From the NCBI GenBank assembly GCA_022565415.1, contig JAIUMT010000209.1, positions 1-5,994 of the forward strand: a stretch of DNA of 5,994 bases, in the 5' to 3' direction. A model generated the notes under the pieces. That model saw nothing but the letters and a program-made list of their open reading frames with translations. It searched no databases and was not told the DNA's origin. Both the position numbers and the translations under genes were made by a program. Shown here one piece after another: positions 1-5,994 of the stretch. Numbering within the stretch: position 1 is the stretch's first letter; the number at the start of each line of letters is the position of its first letter. The DNA is from Balneolales bacterium (GTDB taxonomy: Bacteria; Bacteroidota; Rhodothermia; Balneolales; HLUCCA01).

Positions 1-811
1 GCATGCTGAATCGCCGGCGATAGGTTTTGCTTACAGGATGTTTATCTCCAAGTAACATAAAGATAGCTATACATGCCTTTCGGGCACCGTCTTCATACAA
101 TTCACGGTCTTTTGCAAGTACCTCCAGAAAACCGGATACCGCGGCATCATAATCATGCAAAAACAAGGCTTTGGCAGCACTTGCATACTGCTGCAACGAT
201 TCAGTTCCGTTGGAGTCATTTTCTGAAACCTGTTTCAAGTGCTCAATTGTCGCTATGGTTTGAAAATGAAGTTCCCATTTGCCATTTGCCTCCTGACCTT
301 CCAATAGATTGCGTGATTTCGTCGTATCGTCTGGCAACCAGCTCATGGCTAATGATGCTTTTAGCTCAAGATTCTGCGGATCCTTAATAAGCATAAGTTC
401 TAGAATTCGATGAACCTCTGTTCGGTTTCCCTCAACATAGGCACCTTGCAATACCGACTCAAAGTCGGTATCGTCTTCATCGACAGTGCCGTCTGGCAAA
501 TTCTCTTTCAGCCATTCTTTGATTTGAGCCTCTGGTAGTGCGCCTGTAAATTCAGCCACCAACGCTCCCTGGTAAACCATCTTTACAGCCGGAATACTCC
601 TAATTCCAAACTGAGCAGCTAACTGTTTATGTTGCTCGGTATTGATTTTTACCAGCTTCCATTTGCCTTTCGCTTCTCCGGCTAACTTTTCGATAATCGG
701 ACCCAAAGTTCGGCACGGACCACACCAAGGGGCCCAGAAATCAAGAACTACTGGCGTTATTTTGCTCTGTTCAACAACCTCAGTTTTGAAGTCATTAAGT
801 TCGAAACTCAT
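1..811 (-). CDS. cnoX: Thioredoxin-TPR co-chaperone, CnoX/YbbN family (3' end cut by window edge)
   Basis: Reading the minus strand from the ATG at 811 gives 270 residues with no stop before the window edge. Residues 1-105 are a thioredoxin domain: FWAPWCGPC at 25-33 holds the redox pair Cys30/Cys33, and the cis-proline is in RSIPA (Pro74). Residues about 115-260 are helical TPR-like repeats, ending in LGDKHPVSKTYRRRFS, which resembles the extreme C-terminus of YbbN proteins, so only a few residues should be missing. E. coli CnoX is about 284 residues; it binds unfolded or oxidised client proteins in the cytoplasm and passes them to GroEL/DnaK. The E. coli protein lacks the first active-site cysteine, whereas this one keeps both, so thiol-disulfide reductase activity is plausible. 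There is no signal peptide. The start lies 2 bp after the lexA stop with no clear Shine-Dalgarno, suggesting translational coupling. The family call is firm; the chaperone role is inferred from homology. Confidence 0.88.
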   Translation of the reverse strand, partial: MSFELNDFKTEVVEQSKITPVVLDFWAPWCGPCRTLGPIIEKLAGEAKGKWKLVKINTEQHKQLAAQFGIRSIPAVKMVYQGALVAEFTGALPEAQIKEWLKENLPDGTVDEDDTDFESVLQGAYVEGNRTEVHRILELMLIKDPQNLELKASLAMSWLPDDTTKSRNLLEGQEANGKWELHFQTIATIEHLKQVSENDSNGTESLQQYASAAKALFLHDYDAAVSGFLEVLAKDRELYEDGARKACIAIFMLLGDKHPVSKTYRRRFSM

Positions 812-813
812 AG

Positions 814-1494
814 TTATGATGCTTTTTGATGTACGCTTTTATAAATACCACTGCGGTTCACATGACCCACATATTTACCTATAATACGCACTTCTTCAAA
901 AATACCGGGCTCAATTTTGATGTCTTGATATTCTTCGTTGGCTGGCTCCAAACGCAATCCGTTCGGACCGTAATAGATTCGTTTTAAACTGGTCTGACCA
1001 TCATACATCACTGCACCGATGTCACCATCTTTGATGTCATCATCGACCAACAATACAAAGTCACCATCATTTATATTCGCATCTCGCATGCTTTGTCCGG
1101 CAACTCGCAATGCAAATAACTTGTGCAAGTTCGGGAACAAATGTTTAAGCGTGATGTCGCCCAGGTTCGATTCCACTGCTTCCTGAAGGAATCCCGCAGA
1201 GATAATTCCCCTCACAGGAATTCCTCCGTAAGTAGGTTCTTCCGTTTGCATAACGGCAGATTTCTTTTTCTTGCGATTGAAACGGGCGTCTAACTCGTAC
1301 TCGTTTTCATCTGTCTTTACCAGATACCCTTTTTTAAGCAGTGATTGAAGATTTTGTGTCACGCTGTTTGGCGACCTATACCCAAATTCATCAGCTATCT
1401 GACGATAAGTCGGCCAAATCTCGTTCTCAAACTTGAAATCCACGATGTAATCAAGAAATTTCTTCTGTTTGCCTGTAAGTTGTACATTATCCAT
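814..1494 (-). CDS. lexA: LexA-type SOS repressor (winged HTH plus S24 self-cleaving peptidase)
   Basis: This 226-residue protein has the LexA layout. Residues 5-65 form a winged helix-turn-helix (LTGKQKKFLDYI, then PTYRQIADEFGYRSPNSV). A basic linker with RKKKK lies at 74-78. Residues about 92-215 are the S24 autopeptidase. The self-cleavage bond is Ala100-Gly101 (ISAGF), the nucleophile is Ser135 (VAGQSM) and the general base is Lys171 (SLKRI). The 36-residue Ser-Lys spacing is close to the 37 of E. coli LexA. In that family, RecA filaments on single-stranded DNA trigger cleavage and release DNA-repair genes. The protein is about 24 residues longer than E. coli LexA, mostly in the linker. 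Recognition-helix residues after SPN differ from E. coli (SVTQ in place of AAEE), so a different operator is expected. It is the first gene of a pair with the thioredoxin-TPR gene and diverges from the PPIase gene. A LexA-like S24 regulator of another regulon is the alternative. Confidence 0.9.
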   Translation of the reverse strand: MDNVQLTGKQKKFLDYIVDFKFENEIWPTYRQIADEFGYRSPNSVTQNLQSLLKKGYLVKTDENEYELDARFNRKKKKSAVMQTEEPTYGGIPVRGIISAGFLQEAVESNLGDITLKHLFPNLHKLFALRVAGQSMRDANINDGDFVLLVDDDIKDGDIGAVMYDGQTSLKRIYYGPNGLRLEPANEEYQDIKIEPGIFEEVRIIGKYVGHVNRSGIYKSVHQKAS

Positions 1495-1520
1495 AGTTCT
1501 CGGATGTGTGATATTATATA

Positions 1521-1550
1521 TTGCATATATACTGTATGATATATGTGCAA
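1521..1550. promoter_or_regulatory. 30-bp inverted repeat, probable LexA-type operator in a divergent promoter
   Basis: The left arm TTGCATATATA (1521-1531) and right arm TATATGTGCAA (1540-1550) are complementary at 10 of 11 positions, with the one mismatch a T/G pair, around the 8-base spacer CTGTATGA. The site sits 27 bp upstream of the lexA start and 29 bp upstream of the PPIase start, where an autoregulatory operator would be expected. On each strand a TTG is followed 16 bases later by a TA-rich octamer (TATATGTG on plus, TATATATG on minus). This loosely recalls the Bacteroidota TTG/TAnnTTTG promoter with a short spacer, so two overlapping face-to-face promoters are possible. The symmetry is seen directly; binding by the adjacent repressor and the promoter positions are inferred. 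Confidence 0.55.
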
Positions 1551-1568
1551 AAACGCAAAAAGTATTGT

Positions 1569-1573
1569 AAAGG
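1569..1573 (+). promoter_or_regulatory. Ribosome binding site of the PPIase gene
   Basis: AAAGG lies 6 bases before the ATG at 1580 and supports that start. The other complete genes here, lexA and the glutaryl-CoA dehydrogenase gene, have no comparable purine-rich site before their starts, so this is the best Shine-Dalgarno-like sequence in the window. Confidence 0.5.
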
Positions 1574-1579
1574 TCAAGT

Positions 1580-3547
1580 ATGAGGCAAAAAAAAGTTGAA
1601 TTATTTATTCTGATGCTCGTGTTGATGGGGCTTCCTAACGGTATCCTGAATGCTCAGTCTGATGACTATCGCAACCAAATTTCGTTGCTCGAGGATGTTT
1701 GGATTGCTACAAGCGAACGAAATGAGTTGGCACTTTTAGACTTCGCAGTCAGTTCTAACCCGGATATTTCGAATGCTGCCTGGCGGGCCCTGGCCAATAT
1801 GGATGTCGCGCTCGGCTCCGCTCTTTTCGATGCCTTGCAACAATCCGACTCGCCAATCAGATGGAACGCGTTGACGATACGATCCTTGCAAACGGAGCAA
1901 CTTCGTCAGCTTGAAAATTGGTTATCCGACGCTTCCTCCGACGACCAAACCCAAATTGGCATCTTGAATGTGCTTGGTCAAAATGGCGATCCCGTTTCAA
2001 ATGATATACTTATTCGTTTTATGATGGAGTATAAATCGCACATTGAATCCGATTTCACATCTTCTACGTCAATAAATACTCAGAATAATCAGGTTTTGAA
2101 ATCCCTCGCATTGGCTGTGAGTCGCTCTCTCGCCCGAAACGGTGGTAGTGCCGAACTCGATCCGGTGATCGTTAACCTTGCACAATATGCTCCAACGGCG
2201 CCTATTCAGGCATCGTGGCTGTATGGTTGGTACAGAAATGCCGAAGCGCGGCTTAATAACGAAGCTCTTAACATGCTCGGAGACTGGGCCACAAATGAAT
2301 GGGTCGAGTTGTTCGGACTCACCCGCCAGTACCTCATCGCGATTCTATCCAGACATAATCACACCGACCTTTACACCCATCTTACAGATGAATATGTTTT
2401 AACCACTCATCCACTTGAGGGTGTCGAAACCGGGTTAGCCATTAACTTAATGCCGTTTGATTCTCATCACGAACGGATAATCATGTCGCTTTTAAAGCAT
2501 GAGAATCCGCAGGTTCGAATTGCGGCAATTCAGGCATCCATCACGCATGCAGAACAATTAACGGAGGTATTTCGTCATAAAATCGAGACTGAAATCACTA
2601 CGACTCCTACTCTGAATGCCGCTGAGTGGTTGTGGAATGTTCAGCTTTTGGGGCGATTTGATCAAGATAAGGCCACAGAGCTTTTAGCTGAAATCGCGAA
2701 TAATAACGAGTCATTTATTTACTCAAACTCGCATCTGATCGAAGCATATCTTAGTTCAGTGCGCAGAATCGCTCCCCGTGAGATCACCCTCCAGGTGATG
2801 AAAACCATTTCGGAACGCGATGCCTCGGAGCCGACCTATCGGGCTATTTTGCAGTTTATGAATCAAAATGCGACATACTTCGGACGTGACGGACTCGATT
2901 CAGAATTCCTCGGACTGGTCGAAACGATCGGTTCTGTGCCGTCCCGACGTTTAGATGTCACTTTTGTAACCTTCAACAGTTCGTATCCCGTTGCGAAAGA
3001 GCACCTAAGCAACGCTCTGAATCAGCGTATCGAACAAGCGCGCGAGTCATGGAGTGAACGATCTGAGACCTTGCTGGTGCCCGATTTCGACCTCTTGGCT
3101 AGTTTGGGACCCGCTCCGAAGTGGATTATCGAAACCGCTGTGGGTAGTTTGGAGCTGCGACTCGATCCGCTTCGAAGTCCGGCCACGGTCACCGCACTTG
3201 CATTAATTACAAAAGAAGATCTGCACATCGGATCGCCATTTCACCGAATTGTGCCCAATTTTGTGGCTCAGGCCGGCGAGCTTTGGCAAGGCGATAACAA
3301 CGGATCGCCGTATTTCCGGGTGCCAACCGAAGCTTCCGAAAAATCATTTGTGAGGGGGGCACTTGGGGTGGCCAGCGCCGGAAGTGACACCGAAGGATCT
3401 CAGTTCTTTATCATGTTGATGTGGGCTCCGCACCTGGACGGTCGCTACACTAATTTCGGATACCTCACCGAAGGATTTGACGTTTTGGACGTGCTTTTGC
3501 AAGGTGAACCGATTTTGAACTCGACGATCATCAGTAGTTATGAATAG
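1580..3547 (+). CDS. Exported HEAT-repeat protein with C-terminal cyclophilin-type peptidyl-prolyl isomerase
   Basis: The 655-residue product begins with a Sec signal peptide: basic MRQKK, a hydrophobic core at about 8-23, and likely cleavage after Ala25 (LNA/QS). There is no lipobox cysteine, so a soluble periplasmic protein is expected. Residues about 30-500 are alpha-helical and repeat-like; the clearest HEAT-type segment is LKHENPQVRIAAIQASI (305-321). Residues about 514-640 are a cyclophilin domain. FHRIVPNFVAQAG carries Arg556, Phe561 and Gln564, matching Arg55, Phe60 and Gln63 of human cyclophilin A. EGSQFFI carries Gln608 and Phe610, matching Gln111 and Phe113. LDGRYTNFG follows, with the tryptophan and histidine of the human pocket replaced by His618 and Tyr623, a substitution I believe is common in bacterial cyclophilins. 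The domain would speed cis-trans isomerisation of prolyl bonds; the helical body probably binds clients or partners. It is divergent from lexA and convergent with the glutaryl-CoA dehydrogenase gene. I recognise the domain architecture but no established gene symbol. Confidence 0.88.
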   Translation: MRQKKVELFILMLVLMGLPNGILNAQSDDYRNQISLLEDVWIATSERNELALLDFAVSSNPDISNAAWRALANMDVALGSALFDALQQSDSPIRWNALTIRSLQTEQLRQLENWLSDASSDDQTQIGILNVLGQNGDPVSNDILIRFMMEYKSHIESDFTSSTSINTQNNQVLKSLALAVSRSLARNGGSAELDPVIVNLAQYAPTAPIQASWLYGWYRNAEARLNNEALNMLGDWATNEWVELFGLTRQYLIAILSRHNHTDLYTHLTDEYVLTTHPLEGVETGLAINLMPFDSHHERIIMSLLKHENPQVRIAAIQASITHAEQLTEVFRHKIETEITTTPTLNAAEWLWNVQLLGRFDQDKATELLAEIANNNESFIYSNSHLIEAYLSSVRRIAPREITLQVMKTISERDASEPTYRAILQFMNQNATYFGRDGLDSEFLGLVETIGSVPSRRLDVTFVTFNSSYPVAKEHLSNALNQRIEQARESWSERSETLLVPDFDLLASLGPAPKWIIETAVGSLELRLDPLRSPATVTALALITKEDLHIGSPFHRIVPNFVAQAGELWQGDNNGSPYFRVPTEASEKSFVRGALGVASAGSDTEGSQFFIMLMWAPHLDGRYTNFGYLTEGFDVLDVLLQGEPILNSTIISSYE

Positions 3548-3757
3548 AACGATCGTCTGATGAAATAGATGAAAGCCGCTTTTAATGGCATCATCCGGGG
3601 AATCATCAGAATCGGACTAATTGCAATTACGGTCTAAACGACCAATGGCTTCAAGGAAGCTCTATGATATTTATCTTACTTGATGAAAATCAAAATACTT
3701 CATTGCAGGATTCTATTTAGTATCGTTTAAGCTGATTTACCGAGAAATCATGATCAT
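3548..3757. other. Convergent intergenic region, mostly without recognisable features
   Basis: This stretch separates the stop of the PPIase gene from the minus-strand terminator. It holds a possible 22-residue micro-ORF (listed separately) and a perfect 12-bp palindrome, TAATTGCAATTA, at 3618-3629, which is too short to interpret. I see no convincing rho-independent terminator for the plus-strand PPIase gene: there is no G/C-rich stem followed by T residues on that strand. Confidence 0.5.
3569..3637 (+). CDS. Candidate micro-ORF, 22-residue cationic hydrophobic peptide (speculative)
   Basis: An ATG 21 bases after the PPIase stop opens 22 codons ending at TAA. The peptide is basic (Lys2, Arg10, Arg14) and otherwise mainly Ile, Gly, Ala and Leu, with a tandem GIIR-GIIR (residues 7-14) encoded by two related 12-base units at 3587-3610. 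It could form a short amphipathic or membrane-inserting helix. It lies in the same frame as the PPIase gene, behind two TAG stops (3545-3547 and 3566-3568). No good ribosome binding site precedes it. It may be a chance ORF or the eroded tail of a longer gene. Confidence 0.15.
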   Translation: MKAAFNGIIRGIIRIGLIAITV

Positions 3758-3789
3758 AAAAAAAGCCCCGACAGGTTACCATCGGGGCT
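3758..3789 (-). terminator. Rho-independent terminator of the glutaryl-CoA dehydrogenase gene
   Basis: On the minus strand, the 8-bp perfect stem AGCCCCGA/TCGGGGCT (arms at 3782-3789 and 3764-3771) encloses a 10-base loop, inside which GG and CC can also pair. It is followed by a run of T residues (3764-3758 read on the minus strand). It begins 24 bases after the stop codon of the dehydrogenase gene. The plus strand has no T-run after the stem, so the terminator acts on minus-strand transcription only. Confidence 0.9.
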
Positions 3790-3813
3790 CGAAACTTAGA
3801 ACTGGTTCAACTA

Positions 3814-5019
3814 TTACAAGTCGTTTCCGCGTGGGGTAAACGACTGAATTCCAGTAATATCACGTCCTAGAATGAGTCCGTGAATGTCGTACGTGCCTTC
3901 GTAGGTGTTAACCGACTCGAGATTGATAACGTGGTGAATCACGCGGTACTCGCCCGTAATTCCGTTTCCGCCAAGCATGTCGCGCGCAATACGTGCTATT
4001 TCCAGAGATTTACCGGAATTATGACGCTTCGCCAATGAGATCATACTCGGATGAATTTGTCCGTTGTCTTTGAGCTGACCCAATCGGTGAACCAGAAGCT
4101 GCATCGACGTGATGTCGGTGAGCATATTGGCCAATTTGGTCTGAACTAACTGATTTGCTGCCAAAGGATACCCAAATTGCTTTCGCTCCATGGTGTACTG
4201 TCGGGCGCGGTGATAACAATTCTCAGCGGCACCCACTGTTCCCCAAGCGATTCCGTACCGAGCGCTGTTCAAGCAACTGAAAGGTCCTTTTAGTCCGCGA
4301 ACATCCGGAAAAGCATTCTCATCCGGCACAAACACGTCTTCTAAAATGATTTCGCCTGTGTGCGAGGCCCGAAGCGACATTTTGTTGTGCGTTACGGGGG
4401 CAGAGTATCCTTTGAAATCCTTCTCGACGATAAATCCACGAATGGCCGCTTTGTCGTCTTTATGCTCCTTGGCTTTGGCCCAAACGATGGCAATATCAGC
4501 CACGGGAGAGTTGGTAATCCACATTTTGGCGCCGTTCAAAATCCATCCGCCATCTACTTTCACCGCATTTGTAGTCATGGATCCGGGATCGCTACCGTGA
4601 TCGGGCTCGGTTAGACCAAAACATCCGATAATCTCGGCTGATGCGAGCTTTGGTAGAAATCGTTCTTTCTGCTCTTTGGTGCCGAATTCGTTGATAGGAT
4701 GCATCACCAGCGATGATTGCACCGACATAAACGACCGGTAGGCCGAATCAACGCGTTCGATTTCCCTCGTGATTAATCCGTAGGCCGTGTAGGATGCACC
4801 CACTCCGCCGTATTCGGGATCTATAGTTACTCCGAGTAGTCCGAGTTCGGCCATTTCCTGAGGGATTTCCTTGTGAAAAATCTCGTTCTGATTGCCTTCC
4901 ATGGCACGCGGCTCCAATTTGGTCTGAGCGTACTCGCGTGCGGTCTCCATAATCATCTTGTCATCTTCATTGAGAAGCGACTCGAAATTAAAGGCGTCGT
5001 CGATGTTAAACTTTGCCAT
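3814..5019 (-). CDS. gcdH: Glutaryl-CoA dehydrogenase (FAD-dependent, decarboxylating)
   Basis: This 401-residue protein of the acyl-CoA dehydrogenase superfamily is full length and closely resembles GCDH. It converts glutaryl-CoA to crotonyl-CoA and CO2, passing electrons to ETF, in lysine, tryptophan and some aromatic degradation. The catalytic base is Glu374 in VNTYEGTYDIH, matching Glu370 of mature human GCDH. Glu88, Arg95 and Ser99 (REIERVDSAYRSFMS) align with human Glu87, Arg94 and Ser98, which contact the substrate gamma-carboxylate and set this enzyme apart from other family members. Further marks are CFGLTEPDHGSDP (133-145), the NSARYGIAWG segment (251-260), ERKQFGYPL (278-286) and the GLILGRDITGIQSF tail (381-394). 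There is no signal or transit peptide, so it is cytoplasmic. The start is the ATG at 5019, where family similarity begins; its A/T-rich leader has no Shine-Dalgarno. A terminator follows the gene, and the next gene upstream on this strand is another acyl-CoA dehydrogenase. Confidence 0.95.
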   Translation of the reverse strand: MAKFNIDDAFNFESLLNEDDKMIMETAREYAQTKLEPRAMEGNQNEIFHKEIPQEMAELGLLGVTIDPEYGGVGASYTAYGLITREIERVDSAYRSFMSVQSSLVMHPINEFGTKEQKERFLPKLASAEIIGCFGLTEPDHGSDPGSMTTNAVKVDGGWILNGAKMWITNSPVADIAIVWAKAKEHKDDKAAIRGFIVEKDFKGYSAPVTHNKMSLRASHTGEIILEDVFVPDENAFPDVRGLKGPFSCLNSARYGIAWGTVGAAENCYHRARQYTMERKQFGYPLAANQLVQTKLANMLTDITSMQLLVHRLGQLKDNGQIHPSMISLAKRHNSGKSLEIARIARDMLGGNGITGEYRVIHHVINLESVNTYEGTYDIHGLILGRDITGIQSFTPRGNDL

Positions 5020-5287
5020 AAACTAAATAATAATAAAGTTATCTGATTCTATCGTAGGTTCGTGTGAGCGTTCGCTGAGGCTCAAAATACATGAATTTGG
5101 CTATATAAACAGGACTTTAACCAACAACTTTTGTGAGTGATGTCGTTCGGATGACGGTCGTGTTTACGGATAATTATGGACTGCTTCGCAAAACCGTTTT
5201 TTGCCCGTTGATTGACGTGTCGCAAAAAAACAAACTTTTAGGTAGTTATGCTGCGGTGCAATTTCGTGTTGATTACGTCCAAATTTG
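5020..5287. other. Intergenic region between two acyl-CoA dehydrogenase genes
   Basis: No gene is supported here. On the minus strand it is the leader of the glutaryl-CoA dehydrogenase gene, ending in an A/T-rich stretch (5020-5042) next to the ATG. A TTTATATAG sequence (about 5109-5101, minus) and a TATTTTG (about 5090-5084, minus) are possible promoter elements, but neither has a convincing upstream partner. A weak A/T-rich hairpin, GCAAAA/TTTTGC, lies at 5188-5204 and lacks the G/C stem of a normal terminator, so read-through from the upstream dehydrogenase gene cannot be excluded. Confidence 0.45.
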
Positions 5288-5994
5288 TTATTTAAACAGA
5301 TGTTTTCCGATAACAAGTCGCTGGATTTCACTGGTACCTTCGCCAATTTCAAGCAATTTTGCATCCCTGAGAAACCGCTCGACATGGTATTCTTTGGTGT
5401 AGCCATATCCGCCGTGGATCTGAATGGCATCTAGTGATGCCTGAGTGGCGTGTTCGGAGGCAAATAGTTTGGCCATGGATGCCTCGATTGTGTAGGGCCG
5501 ACCCTGATCTTTAAGCCAAGCTGCCTTCAAAACCATGTTCCGGGCTGCTTCAAGTTGCACTGCCATATTTACAATTTTGAATCGAATGGACTGAAAATCG
5601 CCGATGGCTTTTCCAAACTGTTTTCGTTCTGATGCATACGAAATCGACTCTTCGAGGCTGCCACGCAGGATTCCGCAGGCAATTGCTCCGATACCGATTC
5701 TTCCGCCATCCAGAATTTTCATAGTATCGATGAAGCCGTTGCCTTCTTGTCCGAGAAGATTTTCGGCAGGTATCCGGCAGTCTTCGAAGTAAAGTTCGGT
5801 AGTGTCGCTTGAGTTCATGCCAAGCTTGTGGAGTTTGGGTCCGTGGGAGAACCCTTTTGTGCCTTTTTCTATGATGAACGCGCTGATACCCTTGGCTCCT
5901 TTATCGCGATCGGTTACGGCTAGAATCACGAATGTTCCGCCGACTGAGCCCTGAGTAATGAAAATCTTCGCTCCGTTTAACACCCATTCGTCGC
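5288..5994 (-). CDS. Short/branched-chain acyl-CoA dehydrogenase, C-terminal part (5' end cut by window edge)
   Basis: The frame is open to the right edge; the GTG at 5983 is an internal valine (reading DEWVLNGAKIF), not a start. About 235 residues are visible, covering the end of the beta-sheet middle domain and the whole C-terminal helical domain; roughly 145-150 N-terminal residues lie outside. Counting that Val as 1, ERKQFGKAIGDFQ at 119-131 is the FAD-contact helix, IHGGYGYTKEYHVERFLRDAKL is at 189-210, and the catalytic base is Glu215 in EIGEGTSEIQRLVIGK. This placement of the Glu, with the GTSEIQRLVIGK ending, is typical of butyryl/short-chain and 2-methyl-branched-chain dehydrogenases, not of isovaleryl- or long-chain enzymes. 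It would form the alpha,beta double bond of a short acyl-CoA and reduce ETF, in fatty-acid or branched-chain amino-acid oxidation. Exact chain length cannot be read from sequence alone. It lies 268 bp upstream of the glutaryl-CoA dehydrogenase gene on the same strand. Confidence 0.92.
   Translation of the reverse strand, partial: DEWVLNGAKIFITQGSVGGTFVILAVTDRDKGAKGISAFIIEKGTKGFSHGPKLHKLGMNSSDTTELYFEDCRIPAENLLGQEGNGFIDTMKILDGGRIGIGAIACGILRGSLEESISYASERKQFGKAIGDFQSIRFKIVNMAVQLEAARNMVLKAAWLKDQGRPYTIEASMAKLFASEHATQASLDAIQIHGGYGYTKEYHVERFLRDAKLLEIGEGTSEIQRLVIGKHLFK

Noticed and set aside
73..884. Plus-strand ORFs at 73-387 and 642-884
   Set aside because: They lie antisense to the clear thioredoxin-TPR coding frame (and the end of lexA), resemble no family, and have His/Ser/Pro-rich shadow-like composition.
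1532..1547. E. coli-type SOS box (CTG-N10-CAG) within the lexA/PPIase intergenic region
   Set aside because: The sequence reads CTG-N10-GTG, so the second half-site fails. The much better symmetry is the wider dyad at 1521-1550, and the TA-rich setting makes partial matches likely.
1345..1577. Short ORFs at 1345-1539 (plus) and 1395-1577 (minus) covering the lexA start and operator region
   Set aside because: They overlap the conserved LexA DNA-binding domain in other frames and cross the A/T-rich regulatory region; no family resemblance.
2178..3228. ORFs at 2178-2402 (plus) and 3022-3228 (minus) inside the PPIase gene
   Set aside because: They are shadows of a gene with a clear signal peptide and cyclophilin motifs.
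4019..4614. ORFs within gcdH at 4019-4219 (minus) and 4346-4600 and 4360-4614 (plus)
   Set aside because: All fall inside the conserved glutaryl-CoA dehydrogenase frame and show no domain of their own.
5188..5204. Hairpin GCAAAA/TTTTGC as a terminator for the acyl-CoA dehydrogenase gene
   Set aside because: The stem is 6 bp and mostly A/T, with no T-run following on the minus strand, so it is unlikely to terminate transcription.
5133..5792. ORFs at 5133-5402 (plus), 5164-5430 (minus) and 5604-5792 (plus)
   Set aside because: Each overlaps the catalytic C-terminus or body of the acyl-CoA dehydrogenase in another frame; the parts that extend into the intergenic region show no recognisable motif.
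5981..5983. GTG as the start of the acyl-CoA dehydrogenase
   Set aside because: The family sequence continues upstream in frame (DEW before VLNGAK) to the window edge, so this is an internal valine codon of a truncated gene.

Overview
The window looks like ordinary chromosome from a Gram-negative, aerobic, free-living bacterium. I infer the Bacteroidota or a neighbouring FCB lineage (Balneolota/Rhodothermota type). The reasons are moderate GC, A/T-rich leaders with little Shine-Dalgarno sequence before several starts, a secreted HEAT-repeat/cyclophilin protein, and close matches to the LexA, CnoX and acyl-CoA dehydrogenase families. The taxonomic guess is an inference from style, not a match to a named species. 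There are no rRNA or tRNA genes, CRISPR arrays, insertion sequences or phage genes that I can see.

Layout. Positions 1-1494 hold a two-gene minus-strand operon: a LexA-type SOS repressor, then, 2 bp after its stop, a thioredoxin-TPR protein of the CnoX/YbbN family whose last few residues run off the left edge. Positions 1495-1579 are a short divergent regulatory region with a strong 30-bp inverted repeat (1521-1550), probably the operator for the repressor. Positions 1580-3547 (plus strand) encode an exported 655-residue protein with a helical-repeat body and a C-terminal cyclophilin-type peptidyl-prolyl isomerase domain. Positions 3548-3813 are a convergent intergenic region with a clear minus-strand terminator and, less certainly, a 22-residue hydrophobic micro-ORF. 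Positions 3814-5019 (minus) encode glutaryl-CoA dehydrogenase with its catalytic and substrate-carboxylate residues intact. Positions 5020-5287 are non-coding. Positions 5288-5994 (minus) hold the C-terminal 60% of a short/branched-chain acyl-CoA dehydrogenase cut by the right edge.

How it fits together. The left half joins DNA-damage control (LexA) with two protein-folding factors, one cytoplasmic (CnoX-like) and one periplasmic (PPIase), around one shared control region. That arrangement is the most interesting thing here. The right half is catabolic: two flavin-dependent acyl-CoA dehydrogenases that would serve lysine/tryptophan-type glutaryl-CoA breakdown and short- or branched-chain acyl-CoA oxidation, passing electrons to ETF. 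I found no strong case for a wholly new system; the best leads are the palindromic operator and the lexA-cnoX coupling.
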